Below are positions 1 through 9,000 of a DNA stretch of 9,764 bases, one piece after another. Every line of letters begins with the position of its first letter. Position 1 is the stretch's first letter. Location: assembly GCA_045632605.1 (NCBI GenBank), contig JAZQXA010000077.1:1-9764 (forward strand), given 5' to 3'. The stretch is from Flemingiibacterium sp045632605 (GTDB lineage: Bacteria; Bacillota; Clostridia; Oscillospirales; CAG-272). The notes beneath the pieces were generated by a model. That model was not told the DNA's origin, did no database searches, and saw only the letters and a list, made by a program, of their open reading frames with translations. The translations under genes were made by a program, and so were the position numbers.

Positions 1-659
1 ATATAGCCATTCATTATCTCAACGCCGTCATATTCCATTCCATAGCGGAAATAGTACGGACTTCTGAGGAAATCAAGCTCAATGCCATAGCAGTCATACA
101 GATCGAGCGCTTCGTCAATCATACCGAGCTGATAGTCAACAATCTCGGGGAAAGAATGGTCAAATGCTCTGTCGCGTCCGTATCCGGGGAATCCCGGCGG
201 AAGCTGCGACATACGGTATTCCGGATGCTCATGATAAAAGTCCGGCAGATATGTTCCGGTCATAACATCGGCACCGCGATCATGGAAATCGTTCATTCTG
301 AAGGATATCCACGGGTTTATTCCTATCTTTCTGAACTCCTCAATCATGATTTGGTTGTGATCGACTCCAAGCTCTTCAAAAACGATATGTGCACCTTTAA
401 AGGTTGTACATTCCTTATAGTCAACCGGACAACCGTTCTCCTCGGTCATATGGTATTTGTCAAGAAAGCTCGTATACCGCTTTGACGGGAATGACGTCAG
501 CTGACAAACAACGCACATGAAATAGTCTGTAACATGAGTATTCGCAAATTCTCTGACAAAATGGCGAATGTCTTCAACGGTTGTCGGCTTTGCCTCAGGG
601 TGTCCGATATACTTTAAAATACCGTCACTGTCCGAATTTATAATAATTCCTTTTTTCAT
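1..659 (-). CDS. Cytoplasmic TIM-barrel glycoside-hydrolase-like protein (partial, 3' end outside window)
   Basis: The reading frame is open from an ATG at 659 to the left edge, giving 219 residues without a stop. It is a clear paralogue of the barrel domain of the neighbouring gene at 748-2997. Shared blocks are an N-terminal strand GIIIN (residues 4-8 here), THVTDY (41-46), GINPWISFRMNDFH (113-126) and YGIELDF (191-197). The Asp of GIELDF (D196) is the best candidate for a catalytic or substrate-binding acid, being at the end of a predicted barrel strand. The protein starts at the first barrel strand, with neither signal peptide nor binding module, so it is inferred to be cytoplasmic. Family knowledge: similar barrels are usually annotated as hypothetical or family-10-like glycosyl hydrolases; no activity or substrate can be stated. 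The ribosome binding site is weak (no clear AGGAGG before the ATG), but the position of GIIIN supports this start. It lies behind a terminator, so it probably has its own promoter or depends on read-through. Confidence 0.85.
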   Translation of the reverse strand, partial: MKKGIIINSDSDGILKYIGHPEAKPTTVEDIRHFVREFANTHVTDYFMCVVCQLTSFPSKRYTSFLDKYHMTEENGCPVDYKECTTFKGAHIVFEELGVDHNQIMIEEFRKIGINPWISFRMNDFHDRGADVMTGTYLPDFYHEHPEYRMSQLPPGFPGYGRDRAFDHSFPEIVDYQLGMIDEALDLYDCYGIELDFLRSPYYFRYGMEYDGVEIMNGY

Positions 660-672
660 AATAAGTACCGTA

Positions 673-689
673 TCTTTGCATAGCAAAGA
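673..689. repeat. 7-bp perfect inverted repeat in the leader of the partial barrel gene
   Basis: TCTTTGC and GCAAAGA flank a 3-base spacer (ATA). The repeat ends 13 bases upstream of the ATG at 659 and lies downstream of the terminator of the preceding gene. It could form a small hairpin in the 5' leader, or be a short operator for a dimeric regulator. No convincing -35/-10 pair could be placed around it, so its role is open. Confidence 0.5.
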
Positions 690-706
690 CTTTCTTATGT
701 AGTTTT

Positions 707-740
707 AAAAAACGCACGGAGCTGTTAAAGCCCCGCGCGT
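707..740 (-). terminator. Rho-independent terminator after the exported hydrolase gene
   Basis: Read on the minus strand, an 11-bp stem (ACGCGCGGGGC with GCTCCGTGCGT, including two G-U pairs) closes a 7-base loop and is followed directly by a run of six T. The stem begins 7 bases after the TAA stop at 748-750. It is a textbook intrinsic terminator in position and shape, and should end the transcript carrying the giant binding protein and the exported hydrolase. Confidence 0.87.
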
Positions 741-747
741 ATCAGCA

Positions 748-2997
748 TTAATTTGAAACCTTGATAAACACCTCTGCGTGTTCTGCTGTGAAACCGTAAT
801 CCTTGCAGAAAATCTCTGCGAGCATATATGTGCCGTCGTATGCACTTACGGGTACCTCATAGCAAAGAAGTCTGTTAGAGGTGAATACATCCTTGCAGGG
901 CTCATCTCCGATGTATTTACAAAGCGCGGAATTTACATATACTGTCGGGAGTACTTCAGGAAGCGTCTTACTGTTATAGGAAATCTTAAACGTCACCGTT
1001 GCGCCTTCGGGAATATCGCCGACTGCAATTCTGATCGGAGTGTATGTATTCGCCTTGACCTCAAGCGGAAGCTGAGAATAATGATCTCTCCATATCGGAG
1101 CAGTGTCGTTGTAGCCTGCAAAGCATCTGCGGTTAACGGTCATAAGCTTATCATACGAACCGATTGTCGTGAGAAGATTCCATGTTGCTCTGCTGCCGCC
1201 GATGAAATCAGAATTGAAGTTGACCTTTTCCAAATCTGCGGTTAAAGTGTTCGGGCCGATGAAGTAATTGAACATCGCTATCTTGTCCGCGCCCTGTGAA
1301 AAGGCATTAGCCGCAAAGCCGGCGCGCATCGAAAGAGTGGTTGTCATAGTGGTCGGTCCTGACGGGCCGTTTTTAAGATTCTGTTCGATACACGGAGCAA
1401 GCTCAATTCCGAGAGGTGACAGAAGCGATGACCATGTACGAACAGGAGTATCATAGTCTGTGGATTCAAAATGTCCGGTGGGGATTACAAGGTTTATGAG
1501 CTTCTCATGAGCCCATGTAATAACGTCAAGACCGTGATCGTAGTTGGTTTGAATATCCGATGCAACTCGAACTCCAACCTTTATGTCATGTCCGTACTTT
1601 TCCTCGTAAATGGCAACAATGTCATTAACATCACGCATGAACTGATTTAAAATGTCAAGTCCCTTATACTCGTCGCCAATGCCGAAAAGTCTGATTTCTC
1701 GCTGATAGTCAAGCTCAATTCCGTAAGCGTCATAGCAGTTAAGCGCATCGTTTATAGCCTCAAGCATTAATTTGCGAACTTCCTCAAGACCGTAATCGAG
1801 TCCAACGTCGGTATAACGCATCTCGCGGTGACGTACTCTGAAAAGATCGGGTCTTGTATAGTAAAATTCAGCAACAAGCACACTCGGCTGGTTTGCATTT
1901 AGCGATGTCAATAGCTCGTGAACATCGTTCATACGGAAGGAAAGCCACGGATTGATGCCAATCTCCGGGAAGGTTTCACACCAGAGACCAACGTAGTCTG
2001 TACCCTGCACCTCGTTTAACTCATATGCCGCCTTGAACATTCCGACATCCGAAAAGTCAACTGCCACACCGCCTATTTCTTTTGCAAGATACCTTTCGGA
2101 ATAGTCCTCAAATATATTCGACGGATAAACGGTCATTCCCTCCGAAAAGACATTGATCATATAGTCGGTAACGTGCGTTCCCTCAAACTGCTTGGCATAA
2201 TTGATGATATCAGCATCTGTCATCTGTGCATTTGCAATCTGGGAAAGGAAGTGAGAGTTATCGTGGTTGATGATGATGCCGCCAACCTCAAACTGCTTTT
2301 CATATTCGGGATCATACGGTCTGAAGCTCTTATAAGCCTCCATGCTTTTAAAGGATGCCGCTGCATAACCCTCAGGAGTCAGGCCGAGATTGTCACCGGC
2401 GGTATTCACAACCGTTTCTGGAAGCTCGGCAGGGTCAATCTGAACGAACGAGAAATGGTCAACGCAGAAATTCTGAATACATTCCTCAAAACTGCCTCCG
2501 CGGATTCTGATATACTGCAGATCGTTCTCCAAAACTACATAAAACTCAAACTTGGTCCATTCGTTGCTGGCATAAATCTGACAGTAAAAGTCAACCATTT
2601 CACCGTCAATGGTATACATATGCATCTGATAAAGGCCAAGCTCTCCTTTATTTGCCGTACGGATATATCCGGTGAACTTATATGTTCCGGCATGGATGAA
2701 ATATGACGGCCAATAGTCAAATCCGGAGTAATTGTTCGAAATATTTGACATTTCGAGATATGCGCCGTTTTCGTCCTTGATCTGCTCAAGAAACTGACCG
2801 TTTGCGGTCCAGTTTGCACGAAGCACACTTGCCTTCTCGAAGTCACCGTTTTTAAAGAGATCACCCTCCGGAAGTTCTTCTTTTATGGAGAGTGGGGGTG
2901 TCCATTCCCCACTCGCCGATGCACCTGTTCCAAACGCCGCAAAAAGCTGACAAGCCATCAAAGCGCCAAGAACAGCGGATAAAAATCTTTTTTTCAT
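748..2997 (-). CDS. Exported TIM-barrel glycoside-hydrolase-like protein with N-terminal carbohydrate-binding-like module
   Basis: This 749-residue protein has four parts. Residues 1-28 are a signal peptide (MKKR, hydrophobic core, likely cut after ASA). Residues 46-188 form a beta-sandwich of the CBM4/9-like kind (NGDFE near the start, AGTYKFTGYIRT at 103-114). Residues 238 to about 640 are a TIM barrel, and about 641-749 a C-terminal beta domain containing GDIPEGATVTFKISY. Barrel motifs shared with the next gene are GGIIIN (239-244), THVTDY (274-279), GINPWLSFRMNDVH (347-360) and YGIELDY (425-431). D430 is the leading candidate for an active-site acid; E434, E532 and E538 are weaker ones. 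The protein is inferred to be a secreted glycan hydrolase; the substrate is unknown. An in-frame ATG at 3003 would add two residues (MI), but AGGAG at 3007-3011 is only 3 bases from it and 9 bases from the ATG at 2997, so the latter is preferred. It lies 30 bases behind the giant binding protein gene, hence the same operon. No dockerin, SLH or sorting signal is visible. Confidence 0.92.
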   Translation of the reverse strand: MKKRFLSAVLGALMACQLFAAFGTGASASGEWTPPLSIKEELPEGDLFKNGDFEKASVLRANWTANGQFLEQIKDENGAYLEMSNISNNYSGFDYWPSYFIHAGTYKFTGYIRTANKGELGLYQMHMYTIDGEMVDFYCQIYASNEWTKFEFYVVLENDLQYIRIRGGSFEECIQNFCVDHFSFVQIDPAELPETVVNTAGDNLGLTPEGYAAASFKSMEAYKSFRPYDPEYEKQFEVGGIIINHDNSHFLSQIANAQMTDADIINYAKQFEGTHVTDYMINVFSEGMTVYPSNIFEDYSERYLAKEIGGVAVDFSDVGMFKAAYELNEVQGTDYVGLWCETFPEIGINPWLSFRMNDVHELLTSLNANQPSVLVAEFYYTRPDLFRVRHREMRYTDVGLDYGLEEVRKLMLEAINDALNCYDAYGIELDYQREIRLFGIGDEYKGLDILNQFMRDVNDIVAIYEEKYGHDIKVGVRVASDIQTNYDHGLDVITWAHEKLINLVIPTGHFESTDYDTPVRTWSSLLSPLGIELAPCIEQNLKNGPSGPTTMTTTLSMRAGFAANAFSQGADKIAMFNYFIGPNTLTADLEKVNFNSDFIGGSRATWNLLTTIGSYDKLMTVNRRCFAGYNDTAPIWRDHYSQLPLEVKANTYTPIRIAVGDIPEGATVTFKISYNSKTLPEVLPTVYVNSALCKYIGDEPCKDVFTSNRLLCYEVPVSAYDGTYMLAEIFCKDYGFTAEHAEVFIKVSN

Positions 2998-3006
2998 AAT
3001 CATATT

Positions 3007-3011
3007 CTCCT
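3007..3011 (-). promoter_or_regulatory. Ribosome binding site AGGAG deciding the start of the exported hydrolase
   Basis: Minus-strand AGGAG sits in the short gap after the TGA stop of the upstream gene. Its spacing is 3 bases to the first in-frame ATG (3003) and 9 bases to the second (2997), which favours initiation at 2997. Confidence 0.75.
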
Positions 3012-3027
3012 ATCTGTTATGAAAATA

Positions 3028-6000
3028 TCAGTCAAGAATTTCAATAACAAGGTTATCAACGTCGAAGCTCTTATTGTCCGGTTCTCCTCTCACGCCGCCG
3101 CGCAACTGGAGGAGGATCTCACCGGGAGTTTCCACGGTGCAGGTATACTCAAGATGCTGCCATTCATCTGTAATGACGGAAAGATGCGGACCGCCTTCTG
3201 CATAGCCTTCAGTAAGCAAAAGCTGATAAGTAATGCCGCCGGTAACAAGAGCTGTACGTCCCTGCATCGTTTCGCCCTTAACGGATGTTCTCACATCGTA
3301 GGAAACTCTGTAAGTTCTGCCGACAATTGCAGGAAGACCGGTGGAAAGCTGTGCCGGGATATAGGCTTCTGCACGGTCCTTTACGGTAAGGTAACTGTTA
3401 CCATCCTCGGAGCCGATTTCAACGGTTCCGCTTCCGAACATTACCTCCCAATCTGCGAGTATAGCCTCGGCATCTCCCTCGAAATCGCCGCTGGTGTAAT
3501 ACTGTCCGCCTTCGGGAATTGCCTCGGAGTTATCCGATTTCTTGACAACGGAAACATTGTCAAGATCGAAGGACTTGCCGTCGTCAACACCGCCAAACCA
3601 TACGCAAAGTGTCTGTGATGTAATCGGAACGTATGTATATTCAACGTGTGTCCACTCATCGGTCACCTTATAACTTTGCGCAAGAGTGATAAGATTGTCT
3701 GCCTTTTCACCGACTGCAAGATATGCGTTCATCGTTTCGCCGGCTTCGCTTGTTCTGATGTCATAGGAAATCTTATAGACATCGCCGGGAACCGGTGTAT
3801 ATGTGAACGGGAGAACCATGAGCGCATTTGCGTCCTTACGGTTAGCCGAAGTAAGATAGTTGTTGCCATCCTCGGTGTTAACTGTGATATCGCCTGTACC
3901 GTAGCCCATCTTCCATTCGCCGACAACGGTTGCTGTGATGTCAAACGCGCCGTTCTCATAAAGATTTACCTCATCAGGGATATAATTAACATCGGTGAAT
4001 CGAAGATTTCTGAACTCGTAGTCATTAATATTGATCTTCATCGGTCCGCCGTAAATCTTCAGTTCGAAACTTGTATCTCTCGCAACAGTGAAGTTAAGGC
4101 TGACCGTTCTCCATACATTATCAATCGGAGCAGAACCGAAGCTGCTGCCAACCATTACACGAATCTTGCTCTTTTCACCGGCATTCTTTGTACGCATCTG
4201 GGCAGTGAACTTATATGTACCTGCCTTAACTGTGAAGCCGGGCTTATATGTGAATCCGAGCTTATTGTCCGTAATGTTGCTTGCCGAGAAGTACACGCCT
4301 GCGCTGTCTTCCTTAACTTCAAGCGTCTGTCCGTCGGTTGTCCAATAAGGAAGATTATCCGCACTGACAGCACCGTCGAGAAGGTTGTTTGCATCTGCCG
4401 GTACAACGGGCGGCAGTCCGGTTCCGGAGTTCGGATCATATGCATCCATATCGAGATTATTTATCTTGGTGTCGATGTTGATATAATCAAAGTCAATCGC
4501 AGTTGCGCCATCGGCAATGAGCTTTAACTTCTTTACGGGAGTCGGCTCTGTAACCTCAAGTATAAATGACACATCTGCCCATTCGGAAGTGAGAAGCACG
4601 CTGTCCTCGCCTTCAACGCTCATGAGTGTCTTGCCTTCAAAAGAAGCTCGGAGTTTTGCCATATTTTCATCGGCGATAAGCGTCATTGCATCGTCTTTAA
4701 AGGTATATTTCGCACAGTCGAGGATTCCGATGCGAGCCCTTGTAGTTACAAAATACTTTCCTGGCTCAAGCTTTTTAGATGCGGAATTCTTGATGGAAAT
4801 TATACCGTCTGTGCCTGATGTAACGCGAATATACTCGGATTCAGTCTGGGCACTTGCATAAAGCTCAAGCTGATCTCCTCCGGCATCTTCGGCATACCAA
4901 CCGGCGGCATCCACTGTAAGAACATCGCTGTTTACTGCGATATTTTCACCGGTAACAGGTTTTTGGGTTCCGGAGTTAAGTTTAACAAGGGTAAATTCAT
5001 CAATATCAAACGGTATCACGCCGTAGCCTGCGGAGCTTCCGGTAAAGCCGAACTTAAACGGCTGCTCAGTTTCAAGCGTAAAGATGAATGTATATTCAGA
5101 CCAACCCTTTGAAAGAACCAGGCTGTCATACTTGAATGCACCGCTCTTTTCGGAGGAAAGACTTCCCAAACTGATACCGCTGCCAAGCATTACACGGATG
5201 AGATTAATGCCGCTTCCGCCCACTGCGTTAGTGTTGATAATGTCTGCTGCACGGCCCCAGAATGAGAGCTTGTATGTGCCCGGCATGAGCTTTGCATTAT
5301 CGTTTGCATAGGTCAGTCGGTCAAAGTGATTGTCACGTCCGCCAAAATGTATGTGGCTGTTTGAAACCGGACCGTCTTCTTTGCCGGAAAGGCCGGTTTT
5401 GTTATCAAGAACAGTGTCAACTACAGTAATAACAGATGAACCGTCCGCAACCCACGGAGCATTGAATCCAAGCTCGTCAAGATGCTTTTTCTTCAGCATG
5501 AGAAGAGTCATTACCGTGCTGATATCGCTGCTTTTAAGGGTGGCTTTCTTCTCAATTAAAGTTACATTGATATCTGCAAAATCGAGTGTATAAGCACCAT
5601 CAAGCTCAAATGAAAGCCCATTCATGCAAATCTCAACTGCCGAATCAAGAACAAAGGTTACCTCTGTCCATGCGTCGGATACATTCGCACTGTCATTGCC
5701 GCTCAAAGTTATGAGATTAACTCCATTAAGCGAAGCGCGGAGATTTGTATTAATTACATTTCCGTCTGCTGTGAGAATGAAGACATCTGACTCATACTTG
5801 TTGTAATCAAGTACAGTTGAATTATTGACGCGGAATTTACCGGTGATGTGATATACACCTGCTTCGAGAAGTCCGGAATCGGTGAAATTGATTTCCGTAT
5901 TTGTGTTATCCGAAGCCAAAATGCGGTTATAAACCAAGCCGCTGTTCGGAGTGACAGTAAGCGATTTAAGTGAACCGCCCTGATCAAGTGTGCTCCATCC

Positions 6001-9000
6001 AATTCCGTTTGTTTCGGGAAGAAGCGTATTTGCTGCAATATTTTCGATCGTTCCATCTTTTACAATGCTTAAATCCTTGATATCGAAGGGAGCAAAGCCG
6101 TAACCGTAGCTCGAACCGCAAATATGAAATTCACCCGTAAAGTTATTTGCGCTCATAGTAACTGTTGTCCACTCGGGAGTGAGCTCATAATACCAAAGAA
6201 TCATCTCACTGCCTGAATAAGCGCGGATTCTCGCAGGATTGATTGCAACTGTGGCGGAATCGCCTGCAATGAAAGGCTTTGTACGCGCCTTGAAGCTGAT
6301 CGTATAAGCACCGGCTTCAACATTGCCTGCCTTGTAAACAATTCTGTCGTCGCCTGCATCGCGTCCGTCAAAGGATATATACGGGTCTTCGTCGGATTCA
6401 TCGATGATTGCGGCGAATTCACCGTTTGCATCAAGATAATTGGGATTGTAAAGCTTTGAACCGTCAACAATCTCGATATCCTTGACACCGACGTTTACTG
6501 CGCTGCCAAAGACAAATTTAATGTCGCTTGCAAGAACTGTGTCACCCTCTTTAACAATAAGCTTAAAGGTGGATGTTGTCCAGTTTTCGATATTAAAGGT
6601 CACGCTTTCCTCACCGTCAAGGGTTTTGAGATTTTCCCCATTTACATTGACTGTAAGAGTTTCAGCATTACCATCGGAAGCAAGCTCGATAGCTGATGCA
6701 AATGTATATTTGTTAAAATCAGTCGGCTCAGCAAGTTTGAAGCTTCCGCTAATGTGATAGATACCGGGAGCGAGCTTTTCGCTATTCGTAAAGGTAACCG
6801 ATGTTGGCTCACCTGCAGTACTGCTGGCCGGAATTACGAGATATTCACCGTCTGTCACGGACGAAACGGCAAAATCCTTAACGCCGGGGCCTCCGCTGGC
6901 ACCTATTTCCCAGCCTGCGCCGTTTTCAAACACCGAATCGGCATTTACCGCAAGATTTTCGGTTGCACCCTTTTCGGTTATAACGAGATTCTTAATATCA
7001 AACGGTACAACACCGTAACCGGATGAAGAACCGTAAATACTGAATGAACCGTTAAATCCGGTCACTTCAAAAGGCCCGTACTGTACGAAATCGGGTGTGA
7101 GCGTAAAGTCTGCAAACTGCCATAACGCGCCGGTCAGAATTGCACGCATCTTCGCAGGATTTGTGCCGATCGGATCAGCTCCGGCAATATATTTGTCAGT
7201 ACGCGCCATAAAGCTGATTTCATAGGTCTTTGTGGGATCGTATGTCTTTGTTGTGTCGCTGTATGCTGCCGCATCACCAAAATAGTCGCGGCCGGTTACA
7301 TGGATATAAGCTTCCGTGTCGGCTTCCACTCTTGAAACAAGTGAACCGTCGCCGGGAGTAAATTCGGAGTCAAATTCAGACGCCTTATTTTCCACAGTTA
7401 CATTTTTGAAATCGAGCGCATAGGCACCGTCGAGCGTAAATTCAATATCGCTCTTCTTTGCAGCCGAAGTGAGCTTAAGAAGGAAGGTGGCACTTACAAA
7501 ATCCTCTGGAGTTACGATAATATCAGCTTTGCCGTCGAGGGTTTTCAGGGCTTCACCGGCAATATTTACACTGAGCTTCGCGCCGTTTTTATCTGCAGCA
7601 AGCCCCAGCGGAACCGAAGTAAACTCATATTTTCCGTAATCAATTTTCTCGCCGAGTCTGAAATCGCCGGAAACATAGTAAATGCCGGGAGCAAGCTCTT
7701 CGTCACTTGCATAATTGAATGCACTGATTCCAGAAGCCGGCTTTTCAAGGCGGAAAAATTCACTGTTGTCTGCAATGGAAATGGAAAGCGGCTTATTAAT
7801 GGCGATAACTGCATTGTTAACATCCCAGCCTGCGCCGTTTTCAAAAACACCGTTTGCATTAGCGGCAAGATTTGCGGTTGTACCTGTTTTAACAATCGTT
7901 AAATCCTTGATGTCGAACGGAGCAACACCGTAGCCGTAGCTCGAACCGGCAAGGTAAAATTCTCCGGTAAAATTGGTTGCCTCAAAAGTGACAACCGACC
8001 AATCCGCAGTCAGCTCATGAAGCCAAAGAACCTGAGCTCCGCCTGCAAAAACGCGGAATTTCGCCGGATTGTTTGAAGCACCGTCGGTTGCCGCGATGTA
8101 TGGAAGTGTACGTGCCTTGAAGGATATTGTATAAGAAGTACCGCTGACATATTTTGCACTGCCGTCGGGATTTGCCGTAGTATCCTTGTATATAATGCGG
8201 TCATCGTAATAGTCGCGGTTTCTTACTGAAATATAGCTTTCCTCCAAAGGAGTTACCTTTATAATATCACCGTCATCCGAAGTAAATTCTATGGGAGTTA
8301 CTGTAATATTCCTAAAATCAAGCGAAGCGATAGCGCCGAGCTCAATTTTGATTTTGGACATCGGAGTATCTTCGGTAAGTTCAAACGCTTTTGAAACGGT
8401 TGTCCACGAAACCGGATTAAGGCTTGCCGAGCCAAGCAGCGTTGAACCGATGTACGCCTGAAGCGGAGCGGTATTGCTGTCAGAGGCTATCAGATATGAG
8501 CCACCGCTTTTAAGGGTAAGCTTTGCATGGTCAAACCAGCCAAGACGGAAATCACCGGTGAAGCTGTATTTTCCCGGCTTCAGAATAACGTCATCCGAAC
8601 CCGTAAGCACAACAGTAAAACCGAATCCGTCTGTAGCGGGAACAGTGTTCTTCTGAGTCTGCTGACCACTGCCGGCAGTAACTGCAGCATCAACTGTATC
8701 CGTCGGAATTTCAATGCGGTCAAAAACCTCATCTTTCATGTTCACAGCGATAATGGAAGAACCGGTTACTGGGCTGTAGCTTCCGTCGGGAGTGATCGGC
8801 TGACCGATCTCATTTCCGGCGGCATCAAGCTCAACGAAATATATTCCTCCAATGTCAAACGGAACGGTATCCTCCGAGCCGAGCCAATGACGTCTGAACT
8901 CAAAAGTAGTTACTCCGCTGATGGCAGTGAAATCTGCCGAATAGAGTGCCCACCCGTCGGTAATATGTACAAGTGCCTTTTCGGCGTTATTGTAGCATAT

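Noticed and set aside
2535..2864. Minus-strand open frame overlapping the binding module of the exported hydrolase in another frame
   Set aside because: It is inside a real gene, has no ribosome binding site and no recognisable protein character.
5487..5532. Possible dockerin in the helical insert (DISTVMTLLMLKKK)
   Set aside because: Only one helix-like segment is present and the duplicated calcium-binding loops of dockerins are missing.
4471..8763. CRISPR-like array suggested by regular spacing
   Set aside because: The periodicity is about 915 bases, lies in a coding frame and reflects protein modules; there are no short identical direct repeats with unique spacers.
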